From the NCBI GenBank assembly GCA_913058265.1, contig CAJXPQ010000009.1, positions 62,001 through 126,000 of the forward strand: a stretch of 64,000 nt of DNA. The letters run 5' to 3'. Made by a program: the position numbers and the translations under genes. The notes below the pieces were generated by a model. It was not told the DNA's origin and made no database searches. It saw only the letters and a list, made by a program, of their open reading frames with translations. Below, piece by piece: positions 15,797-23,212 of this stretch. This DNA comes from an uncultured Oligoflexia bacterium (lineage in GTDB: Bacteria > Bdellovibrionota > Bacteriovoracia > Bacteriovoracales > Bacteriovoracaceae). How positions within the stretch are numbered: position 1 is the stretch's first letter; every line of letters begins with the position of its first letter.

Positions 15797-16942
15797 ATGA
15801 CTAATAGATGCTTAAAATTTATTTCTATTACCGGCCTCTATCTTGTGATGACACTTTCACATGCCCTCGGAAATGACACGACGTACAACATATCAGATCT
15901 CTCGGCGCTACAAGTAGAAGAAGCTTTTGATGAGTATTTTAAACATGCCCTAGACATTAGACCTTCTGAGAGAACCACTAATTGGACTACCATGCTTGAA
16001 GACATGGGTTTAAAGTACATAAATAAGCTTCTAAAACAAAAAACAATCGCTACAAAAGATCAGAATCTAATTACAGATATATCAAAGTGGCCTTACTTCA
16101 AGTCCAACGAGCTATTTATTCAAAAGAGAGACCTCGTTCTGACAAAAATAATCGATCAATGCTTTAGTTACAAGGCCAAAGAAACATGCCTTCAACTATC
16201 AAAGCATTATTTCTATGATTTTCCTCATGAGCTTACCTTTAGTTTCGAGCTTATAAAAATACTAGATAGTCACAAGGTACCAAAACCTACCCTTTGGCCA
16301 TATGCTCAAAAGTTTGCACAAAATAAATTTAGCGAGTTTTACTGTCACAAATCCCCCTTAAAAGAGTTGCTATCAGAGAAAATACTCTCAATGGCCTGGA
16401 AAAAGAAAAAACCATTAGCGATACATTCAGACTGTTTAAAGAAAGTCTTACCTACATTTAAAAAAATACTCAGGTCTTCAGATGCTCAGTATAGATCTGC
16501 AGCATTTAACGTCTTAAAGGCACACAATAATCTTGCGCCTAATGATTATTCTAGCTACTTCTTACTTGAATACCTAGATGATAATCTAAAAAGCATCAAA
16601 GATATTGATATGGCCCTCAAAGAGCTAGATAACTTATCAAAAGATATAAACCTAAGAGAGTCCATCCAAAGAGACCTCTCAAAGCTTGATCTTTTACCAG
16701 GTAAGATCTTTAATTCAAATAAAAAATCTATGGCAAAAATCAGACTACTAAACCGACACTTCCCAGAATATATCGACCTCTACGCTAAAACATGTTTGAG
16801 TTACTTAGATGGTTCTGTAAAGTTTAATAAGGGAAATCCAACTCCTCACTGCCACTCTTTGTTTACTCTTGATAAGAAACTTAATATTCTTCCGGCCTTG
16901 TTTCATAAAAGCTATTCAAAAGCCACTGCCTTCACAAGGTAA
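15797..16942 (+). CDS. Secreted helical protein, unknown function
   Basis: A 381-residue protein with an N-terminal signal peptide (hydrophobic core about residues 9-21, cut after ...SHALG). The mature part is rich in Leu and Lys and predicted helical, possibly a repeat scaffold: segments such as SAAFNVLKAHNNLAPNDYSS look like alpha-alpha repeats. It has several cysteines in pairs (CFSYKAKETC, CHKS...DC, CLSY...CHS) compatible with periplasmic disulfides. No catalytic motif is recognised. It is divergent from putA, monocistronic, has a leaderless-type promoter, and ends at a strong bidirectional terminator shared with the SWIB gene. Confidence 0.65.
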   Translation: MTNRCLKFISITGLYLVMTLSHALGNDTTYNISDLSALQVEEAFDEYFKHALDIRPSERTTNWTTMLEDMGLKYINKLLKQKTIATKDQNLITDISKWPYFKSNELFIQKRDLVLTKIIDQCFSYKAKETCLQLSKHYFYDFPHELTFSFELIKILDSHKVPKPTLWPYAQKFAQNKFSEFYCHKSPLKELLSEKILSMAWKKKKPLAIHSDCLKKVLPTFKKILRSSDAQYRSAAFNVLKAHNNLAPNDYSSYFLLEYLDDNLKSIKDIDMALKELDNLSKDINLRESIQRDLSKLDLLPGKIFNSNKKSMAKIRLLNRHFPEYIDLYAKTCLSYLDGSVKFNKGNPTPHCHSLFTLDKKLNILPALFHKSYSKATAFTR

Positions 16943-16969
16943 ATAAAACAAAACAAAAGTATTAGACAT

Positions 16970-17004
16970 AAAAAAAGCCCTGATAAAATCAGGGCCTTTC
17001 TTTA
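16970..17004. terminator. Bidirectional intrinsic terminator
   Basis: GCCCTGA / TCAGGGC stem (16977-16983 and 16989-16995) with a 5-nt loop, an A-run on the left and a T-rich run on the right. It serves the convergent secreted-protein and SWIB genes. Confidence 0.85.
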
Positions 17005-17022
17005 TATTAAATAATATTTAAA

Positions 17023-17394
17023 TTACTTAAGGTGCTTAGAAACAAGTTTAGTCATTTCAAACATTGAAACTTCTTTCTTTCCAGCGAATACAGCTTTAAG
17101 CTTAGCATCTGCAAGAATATTTCTCTTGTTCAAAGGGTTTTGAAGGTTGTTTTTCTTAATGTATTGCCACATTTTCTTAACAACTTCAGTTCTAGGAAGC
17201 GGCTTTGAGCCAACAATTTCTGCTAATTCTGTTGAAGGAGTTAAAGGTCTCATAAAAGCAGCGTTTGGCTTTCTTTTAGTTTTAGACTTAACTTTCTTAG
17301 CTACTTTTTTAGTTGCTTTCTTAGCTACTTTTTTAGTCGCTTTCTTTGCAACTTTCTTAGTTGCTTTCTTTGTTGCTTTCTTCTTAACAGCCAT
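17023..17394 (-). CDS. SWIB-domain protein with histone-H1-like lysine tail
   Basis: A 123-residue basic protein. The N-terminal 40 residues are repeats of a K-K-A-T/V-K-K unit like bacterial histone H1-like (HC1/Hc2) tails. The rest (about 45-123) is a SWIB/MDM2-type domain: LTPSTELAEIVGSKPLPRTEVV..., W-Q-Y-I-K-K-N-N-L-Q, then MFEMTKLVSKHL. This suggests a nucleoid-binding or condensation factor; SWIB proteins are known in Chlamydia and a few other bacteria. It has a strong GGGAGGAAA ribosome-binding site and a TATAAT at 17429-17424, so it should be well expressed. Its actual role here is inference. Confidence 0.85.
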   Translation of the reverse strand: MAVKKKATKKATKKVAKKATKKVAKKATKKVAKKVKSKTKRKPNAAFMRPLTPSTELAEIVGSKPLPRTEVVKKMWQYIKKNNLQNPLNKRNILADAKLKAVFAGKKEVSMFEMTKLVSKHLK

Positions 17395-17423
17395 AAATTT
17401 CCTCCCAGAAATAAATGTTTTTT

Positions 17424-17429
17424 ATTATA
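17424..17429 (-). promoter_or_regulatory. TATAAT -10 box for the SWIB gene
   Basis: A perfect TATAAT on the minus strand, about 30 nt before the ATG, giving a leader of about 23 nt that contains the strong ribosome-binding site. The -35 region is poor. Confidence 0.45.
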
Positions 17430-17580
17430 AAAACACTTTTTGTTATGCACCTATTCTATATTAGGATAATCAGTTTTTTATTTTAACGCAAATAAAAAAT
17501 ATAAAATTTGTTTTTATTTCGGTTGTTTTACTCAAACACTTAAATCTTTTTAAGATAGTAATGATAAGTGATAAAATGAA

Positions 17581-17623
17581 AAAAGCTTGAAAGAACCTTG
17601 GATACAGATACCTTCAAGCTTTT
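17581..17623 (-). terminator. Long-stem hairpin downstream of clpA
   Basis: AAAAGCTTGAA and TTCAAGCTTTT form an 11-bp stem around a 21-nt loop; on the minus strand a T-rich run follows. A second 8-bp hairpin (TAAGAGAA / TTCTCTTA, 17658-17677) lies closer to the clpA stop. Together they probably end the clpS-clpA transcript. Confidence 0.6.
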
Positions 17624-17693
17624 AGTGTTCTTAATTTTATTTGATTACTTCTTTTAATAAGAGAAAGAATTCTCTTATGTTAATTTTTAGTCA

Positions 17694-20051
17694 CTATGAA
17701 ATTTCTTCCACTTTTTCCTTCGAAAATTCGAATTTGACTTCATTCTTTGCCACTTTGGCTAAAACTTTGCCACCATTTTCAAGTTGCCCAAAAAGTATTT
17801 CATTTGCAAGTGGTTTTCTTAGTTTCTCGTCTATCAAGCGTCCTATAGGGCGTGCACCCATTTTTGGATCGTATCCATTTTCGATAAACCAATCAATTAA
17901 TTCATCTGAAACATCTAAATATGCTCCTTTTTCGACTAATTGATTCTCTAATTCGATAATAAACTTCTCAACGATGGAACGAATATTTTCTTTTGATAAA
18001 TGGTTGAAATAAATTATAGAATCCAATCTATTTCTGAATTCTGGGCTAAAATATGTCTTTAAGGCCTGGTCTCTCTTAGAAATATTCATTGTTTTACCAG
18101 AACTAAGTCCTATATTGCCGGATTCAAGTTGAGTTGCACCTGCATTTGAAGTCATTATCAAGATAACATTTCTAAAATCAGTCGTTTTACCGTTAGAATC
18201 AGTTAGTTTACCGTGATCCATAACCTGTAAGAGAATATTAAAAATATCTGGATGCGCTTTTTCTATTTCATCTAATAATAGTACTGAATAGGGATTTTTA
18301 TTAATTTTATCAGTAAGAATTCCACCCTGATCAAAACCAACATAACCTGGAGGAGCACCAATTAGCTTACTAACTGCATGTTTTTCCATGTATTCAGACA
18401 TATCAATGCGTTCATAGTTTATTCCCATCGTAAGTGCCAATTGCTTGGCCATCTCAGTTTTACCAACACCAGTTGGACCCGCAAAAAGGAAGTTTGCAAT
18501 AGGTTTTAACTCATTTCCAAGGCCAGATCGAGATAAGATTATTGCATTTGCAACTTGCCTTACACCTTCATCTTGTCCGAATAATAAGAGTTTTAGGTCT
18601 CTTTCTAAATTTCTTAGTCTATCTTTTTCATTAATAGAGAGGCTTTTTTCAGGAATCCTCGCAATTTTTGCCACAATATGTTCTATATCGTTCATTGTGA
18701 CTTCAACTGGTTTCTCTGGAACACTATCAGGGTTATTAATTCTTAAGTAAGCACCAACTTCATCAATAACATCAATCGCCTTATCAGGAAGTTTTCTCTC
18801 AGTAATATGTTTATTCGCCAACTTTACACTCGCCTCAATAATCTCTTTGGAATAAGTTACGTTATGGTGCTCTTCAAAGCGTGACTTTAAACCCTCTAGT
18901 ATTTCAATCGTGTCTTCTGGTGAAGGCTCAGCGATATCAATTTTCTGAAATCTTCGAGTTAAAGCTTGGTCTTTTTCAAAGAATTTTCTAAACTCATCGT
19001 ATGTTGTCGATCCCATACATCTAATAAGACCTCTACTTAAAGACGGTTTTAGTAAGTTTGAAGCATCCATACTCCCTGCATTTGTTGATCCTGCTCCAAT
19101 AATATTATGAATTTCATCTATAAAGAGAATACATCCATGCTTTTCATTTTTCTCTTCTATTGCCTTTAGAACGCCCTTTAATCTCTCTTCAAAGTCTCCT
19201 CTAAATTTTGTTCCTGCAAGTAAAGATGCCATATCAAGGCTATAAATCTCCATATCCTTTATGATTGAGGGAACTTCACCGTTAACAATCAGTTGTGCCA
19301 ATCCCTCAGCAATTGCAGTTTTCCCTACACCTGCATCTCCTACTAAAATAGGATTATTCTTTCTTCTTCTACAAAGAACTTGGATTGTTCTCGTTAATTC
19401 ATCATTTCTACCTATTATTGGATCAAGTTTTCCTTCTCTGGCTTGATCCTTCAGATTAACAGTAAACTCTTCAAGTACATTAGAAACACTTCCTTGAGCT
19501 AAAGGATCCTCCATCTCCACTTTTGAATTATCTTTAGAAGAAACAGCTTTATCTACAGTATGAGCAATCCGGTTAACCAGTTTAAATTTTTCTAATCCAT
19601 TTTTTTGTAAAAAGAATACAGCATGGCTATTTTTTGCAGAAAACATAGCGACTAGTAAATGGAGAGGAAGAATTGAGTTCTTTCCAGAGCTTTGAACATG
19701 AAGTGCAGCTCTTTGAATAACTCTTTGAAGGCTCATACTAATCTCTGGTTGATAAAATATCCCACTCTGATTTGCCAAGTCTTTCATTTCCTTATTATCA
19801 AATTGCTCTTCAGCGATCTCATCTATCTCTTCATCACTTAATGTACTGTAATTGTCTAAGTTTGCAGTAAAGCCTTCTAGGTCTTTTTCAAGATTAGCCA
19901 CGTTTGCTCCACAATCGCTAATCGTATTCCTAATGCTCTCGTCTGATATCAAGGCAAGTAAAACATTTTCTAAAGTCAAAAACTCATGTTTAAGAGTATT
20001 TGCCCGTCTAATGGCCTTGTTTAATAAAATTTCTAGTTGTGCACTTATCAT
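17694..20051 (-). CDS. clpA: ATP-dependent Clp protease ATP-binding subunit ClpA
   Basis: A 785-residue AAA+ unfoldase that feeds substrates to ClpP. The N-domain (about 1-150) is followed by two ATPase modules. The first has Walker A GDAGVGKT and Walker B CILFIDE. The second has Walker A GPTGVGKT, VLLLDEIEKAHPD, and the I-G-L loop (GNIGLSS) that docks on ClpP. It is close to the usual length (about 760). A GAGAGG ribosome-binding site precedes the ATG. It follows clpS by about 36 nt in the classic clpS-clpA order; clpP is not in this window. Confidence 0.97.
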   Translation of the reverse strand: MISAQLEILLNKAIRRANTLKHEFLTLENVLLALISDESIRNTISDCGANVANLEKDLEGFTANLDNYSTLSDEEIDEIAEEQFDNKEMKDLANQSGIFYQPEISMSLQRVIQRAALHVQSSGKNSILPLHLLVAMFSAKNSHAVFFLQKNGLEKFKLVNRIAHTVDKAVSSKDNSKVEMEDPLAQGSVSNVLEEFTVNLKDQAREGKLDPIIGRNDELTRTIQVLCRRRKNNPILVGDAGVGKTAIAEGLAQLIVNGEVPSIIKDMEIYSLDMASLLAGTKFRGDFEERLKGVLKAIEEKNEKHGCILFIDEIHNIIGAGSTNAGSMDASNLLKPSLSRGLIRCMGSTTYDEFRKFFEKDQALTRRFQKIDIAEPSPEDTIEILEGLKSRFEEHHNVTYSKEIIEASVKLANKHITERKLPDKAIDVIDEVGAYLRINNPDSVPEKPVEVTMNDIEHIVAKIARIPEKSLSINEKDRLRNLERDLKLLLFGQDEGVRQVANAIILSRSGLGNELKPIANFLFAGPTGVGKTEMAKQLALTMGINYERIDMSEYMEKHAVSKLIGAPPGYVGFDQGGILTDKINKNPYSVLLLDEIEKAHPDIFNILLQVMDHGKLTDSNGKTTDFRNVILIMTSNAGATQLESGNIGLSSGKTMNISKRDQALKTYFSPEFRNRLDSIIYFNHLSKENIRSIVEKFIIELENQLVEKGAYLDVSDELIDWFIENGYDPKMGARPIGRLIDEKLRKPLANEILFGQLENGGKVLAKVAKNEVKFEFSKEKVEEIS

Positions 20052-20087
20052 AAAAACCTCTCTATCCTTAAGATGGTACTGATTTCT

Positions 20088-20426
20088 CTAATCGCAAGCC
20101 TCAAATGAAGTTTTTAATGGGTGTCCCTTGCCACGAGAATATCGATTTACTTTTGCCGTCTTTGACTCTGCAACCTCAAACGTAAATATTCCACAAAGTC
20201 CCTGCCCCTCATGATGAACTTTCAACATAATTCCATGGGCTTCATCATAAGTTTTATTAAAAAACTTCATTAATACATGTATCACAAACTCCATAGAGGT
20301 GTAGTCGTCGTTATGTAACAAAATCTTATACATCTTTGGTTGCTGAAGCTTTGTCTCTTCCGCCACTGCAATCCCTGGATCACCTGACTTTTCACCTGAA
20401 TCACTCATCATCTTAAATTTTTGCAT
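20088..20426 (-). CDS. clpS: ClpS adaptor protein
   Basis: A 112-residue adaptor that delivers N-degron substrates to ClpA. The family core is visible: YKILLHNDDYTSMEFVIHVL (the HNDDYT loop contributes to the N-end residue pocket), then a VHHEGQGLCGIFTFEVAE segment. The first 30 residues are a flexible tail that normally inserts into the ClpA pore. A GAGGGAAT ribosome-binding site precedes the ATG. It is the first gene of the clpS-clpA pair and divergent from the RlmK-like gene. Confidence 0.95.
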   Translation of the reverse strand: MQKFKMMSDSGEKSGDPGIAVAEETKLQQPKMYKILLHNDDYTSMEFVIHVLMKFFNKTYDEAHGIMLKVHHEGQGLCGIFTFEVAESKTAKVNRYSRGKGHPLKTSFEACD

Positions 20427-20464
20427 ATTCCCTCTATAAATATTCCTGACTATCTTAATTTAGT

Positions 20465-20493
20465 TTCACTCATCATTACATAAAGATTATAGT
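20465..20493 (+). promoter_or_regulatory. Sigma-70-like promoter, leaderless, for rlmK-like gene
   Basis: TTCACT (20465-20470), a 17-nt spacer and TATAGT (20488-20493), then 7 nt to the ATG at 20501. There is no ribosome-binding site. Confidence 0.45.
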
Positions 20494-20500
20494 ACTTTTT

Positions 20501-21442
20501 ATGCAAGAAACTTCAATTATTCTCAATAGACTTAGAAAAAACTTAAAAATTAGAAAAAATCTAATTAAATCTGAAGGTATAGAAGCCTATCGTCTCTACG
20601 AGAAAGACATACCTGAGTATCCCTATATAATTGATATCTACAAAGACTATGCTGTTATCTATGAGAAGGGTAAGAAAATAGGTGAAGATGACGAGTTAAA
20701 TGACCTTGTATATGAGCACAGAACAGATATTTTTGCGGCCTTAGGTGAATTACTTAATATTCCAGAAAATAAAATACACCTCAAAGAAAGAGTTAAACAA
20801 AGTGGAAAGCAACAATACGAGAAGATCGCAAAAGATAAACTGTCCTTTGCTGTAAAAGAAGGAGAGATGAAGTTCAAAGTGAATTTGGAAGATTATCTCG
20901 ACACAGGTTTATTTCTTGAGCACAGACCTCTCAGAAAAATTATCAATCAAACTTCCGCTAGTAAGAAAGTCTTAAATCTCTTTGCCTATACAGGAAGTTT
21001 TTCAGTAGCAGCGGCCCTTGGTGGTGGAGTCGTAACAACGGTTGATATGTCACGAACCTACCTTGATTGGGCCCGTGATAACTTTAGAATTAATGATATT
21101 ACGATTAAAGATCATCATTTCACTCAAGCCGATGCAGTAAACTACATTATGAACCTCGTAGAAAAATTTGATATTATTATTCTAGATCCACCAAGTTTTT
21201 CTAATTCGAAGAGAATGGAAGATATCTTTGATGTTCAAAGAGATCATATCACTTTGATCGAAAAGCTTATGAGTTTATTAAACCCTGAAGGCGTTCTTTA
21301 TTTTTCAAATAATCTTCGAAGTTTCAAATTAGATTTTCTTATTAGAGAAGGTTTTAAAATTGAAGATCTAACTTATAAATCAATTCCTAAAGATTTTAGA
21401 GATCAAAAAATTCATCAATGTTATAAAATTACTCAGAAATAA
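20501..21442 (+). CDS. rlmK: Stand-alone RlmK-type 23S rRNA methyltransferase
   Basis: A 313-residue SAM-dependent methyltransferase that matches the C-terminal half of gamma-proteobacterial RlmKL (the m7G2069 activity). Shared features are LNLFAYTGSFSVAAALGG (SAM motif I), TVDMSRTYLDWARDNF, LDPPSFSNSKRMEDIFDVQRDH and the YFSNNLRSFK strand. The N-terminal 90 residues carry the small RlmI-like domain (AVIYEKGKKI). In E. coli this domain is fused to RlmL; here the RlmL half is a separate gene at 58042. RlmI-like m5C activity is the alternative, but the NSKRM-FDVQRDH block favours RlmK. It is monocistronic and has a leaderless-type start. Confidence 0.8.
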   Translation: MQETSIILNRLRKNLKIRKNLIKSEGIEAYRLYEKDIPEYPYIIDIYKDYAVIYEKGKKIGEDDELNDLVYEHRTDIFAALGELLNIPENKIHLKERVKQSGKQQYEKIAKDKLSFAVKEGEMKFKVNLEDYLDTGLFLEHRPLRKIINQTSASKKVLNLFAYTGSFSVAAALGGGVVTTVDMSRTYLDWARDNFRINDITIKDHHFTQADAVNYIMNLVEKFDIIILDPPSFSNSKRMEDIFDVQRDHITLIEKLMSLLNPEGVLYFSNNLRSFKLDFLIREGFKIEDLTYKSIPKDFRDQKIHQCYKITQK

Positions 21443-21476
21443 AAAAAAGCCTCTGATGGGGGAAACACCAGAGGAT
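21441..21476 (-). terminator. Intrinsic terminator after the 271-residue secreted protein gene
   Basis: On the minus strand CCTCTG / CAGAGG form a stem that continues into a run of eight T. It lies about 65 nt after the stop of the minus-strand gene and at the end of rlmK. Within and beside it are three phased GGGGAAA copies (see findings). Confidence 0.65.
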
Positions 21477-21540
21477 TTGCTATAGGGGAAAACAGTCATT
21501 TCCAATCTAGGGGAAAACTAAAAATGACTAAACTGTTATT

Positions 21541-22356
21541 TTATTCTTGTACAACTTCGCCGCCCTTATAAATCGTCCCGTAGTCTGAGGTTGGATTTAC
21601 ATGCGCTGGCTTCTCTTCTTTTTCTTTTTTATCTTTTTTATTAAAATCAAACCAACGGCTCTTTTCTTTTTCGCTATCTCGATCTGAAGTATCTACAATT
21701 TCACTCAATTGGAAATCACATTCTGTCACATAAGTTACTCTGTGAACTTCATTTCCATCTTCTTCTATTTCGTCACTCATCCAGCCTGGTAAACCAAGGA
21801 AGCCTCTGTAGCTATAATCTTTATAATCAAATAAAACATCTAGCTCAATTCGAGCAAATGCTTTACCGTTTCTAAATGTATAGTGTCGAGCATTCTCTAA
21901 ATTCATTCCATTCTTTAAGCCAACAACGTCGACTGTTACTCGCGGAGTACCTGATGTACGACTATATCTTAAGGCAATATCAACTTTGCCAGGAATTTCA
22001 ACAATCGAGTACGGTATATCGGCATCGATTGCAGTAATACTCTGTATATCAGATTGAAAAACAGTTATATGCTCATCTTTGTGTTTTACTGTATCCGTTG
22101 GGTAAGGAACAACTCTTCTAAATTGATTACCCAATCTTTTTGTTCCCATATCATTAATTGTGAACTCGCTTACACTAAAATTACTCTTTTCAAGAGAATC
22201 AATATCAGTATGATTACCGTAGTACTTACTAGTACTTATTTTTTTAGCTCCTAAGACTTGAGAGCAAGAACCTGTTACAAAATCATCAGAATAGCTTGCA
22301 GCTAATAGTGGCTGACTTAAGAATGTTCCTAAAACTAGTACACCAAAATACTTCAT
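21541..22356 (-). CDS. Secreted protein, unknown function
   Basis: A 271-residue protein with a signal peptide (MKYFGVLVLGTFLSQPLLAA, cut after about residue 19). The mature part is about 190 residues of mixed beta pattern with two cysteines (GSCSQ near the N-terminus and TECDFQ near residue 212), followed by a lysine/glutamate-rich tail (KKDKKEKEEK). No known motif is recognised. A strong AAAGGAGAAAGAG ribosome-binding site suggests good expression. It is monocistronic, with its own terminator. Confidence 0.65.
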   Translation of the reverse strand: MKYFGVLVLGTFLSQPLLAASYSDDFVTGSCSQVLGAKKISTSKYYGNHTDIDSLEKSNFSVSEFTINDMGTKRLGNQFRRVVPYPTDTVKHKDEHITVFQSDIQSITAIDADIPYSIVEIPGKVDIALRYSRTSGTPRVTVDVVGLKNGMNLENARHYTFRNGKAFARIELDVLFDYKDYSYRGFLGLPGWMSDEIEEDGNEVHRVTYVTECDFQLSEIVDTSDRDSEKEKSRWFDFNKKDKKEKEEKPAHVNPTSDYGTIYKGGEVVQE

Positions 22357-22501
22357 ACTCTTTCTCCTTTAGTACTGTATATAGAGCAATATAAGGGCCA
22401 AGTATGGTGACTATAAATTCAGAGAGTTAGATCAATATAAGTGTATAGTTTTTAGACAGTGTGTGATTATTAAACAAATTTGAATCTTGTAGAAAGTGTT
22501 A

Positions 22502-22525
22502 AGGCGCTAGCTTTCACTAGCGCCT
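22502..22525. terminator. Strong hairpin after the decayed secreted-protein gene
   Basis: A perfect 9-bp stem, AGGCGCTAG / CTAGCGCCT, with a 6-nt loop, just after the stop at 22531. There is a short T-rich stretch on the minus strand. Confidence 0.65.
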
Positions 22526-22530
22526 GGCAA

Positions 22531-23049
22531 TTAGCCAATAACGATATCTGAAAGATTTTTTTCAATAGATGTAGTTAGAATTTTAATACACCTTCGAACT
22601 GCAGGTAGAGTATAAGACGTCAACTTGTCGTCTGTGTAACCTCTGACTCCAAAAATAAAGGTGTCAGCTAGGTGCTTATAGTTTTCAGCGACTATAGTCT
22701 CTTCTCCACCCCATATTGTGCATTTACTGAAACTATTACCTGTTCCGACAATATTAAGTTTCTTGAAAATACTCTTCACACCCACATCAGGCTAGCTTTG
22801 AGTTACGGTATTAAGCATCTTCTTTAGAGCAACAAGATTCATGCGGCAATCCCCTTCACTGGAAATATTTAAAGAGTAGCACTTCTCGAGTCTTAAGCCC
22901 TCTAAGTACCCTTTAAGTCTACTACAATGGTAAGAATCAACAGGAACTGCTACAGAGTCTAGAACATTACGAATGCTTTCTACTTTATCACTACTGTTTG
23001 CAAATGATATTCCTGAACTGAGTAGCATAATGCATACTAATAATATTCT
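22531..23049 (-). pseudogene. Decayed secreted cysteine-containing protein (in-frame TAG, lost start)
   Basis: Two short open frames, 23028-22792 (78 residues) and 22785-22531 (84 residues from a GTG), are in the same frame and separated by one TAG and two sense codons. Upstream of the first ATG the frame stays open and encodes a textbook signal peptide (KFWRILLVCIMLLSSGISFA), but no ATG, GTG or TTG lies at its start. A GGAG ribosome-binding site (23051-23048) sits where the start should be, with TTA and GTA codons at the right distance. I infer one roughly 165-residue secreted protein gene that has lost its start codon and gained a nonsense codon. Readthrough of the TAG, or two real small proteins, are less likely alternatives. 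Confidence 0.6.
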
Positions 23050-23153
23050 CCAAAATTTTAAAAGTTATAATTAATCATAGGAGTTATTTCGATCTGAGAG
23101 TAGTCCTCTTGAAACATTTATGTACTGGAGTAAATAGTGATTAGATTTTGGAC

Positions 23154-23182
23154 AAAAAAAAGGGCCCACTTAAGTGGACCCT
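23154..23182 (-). terminator. Intrinsic terminator of rpsA
   Basis: On the minus strand AGGGTCCACTTAAGTGGGCCCT is followed by a run of eight T, about 30 nt after the rpsA stop. One G-C/T mismatch is present in a long stem. Confidence 0.9.
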
Positions 23183-23212
23183 ATCTCTATATAATAGGTA
23201 TTTTACTAACTA

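Noticed and set aside
17280-17390. Tandem DNA repeat or CRISPR-like array in the SWIB gene
   Set aside because: The repeats are short, in frame and encode the lysine-rich tail; there are no unique spacers of constant length.
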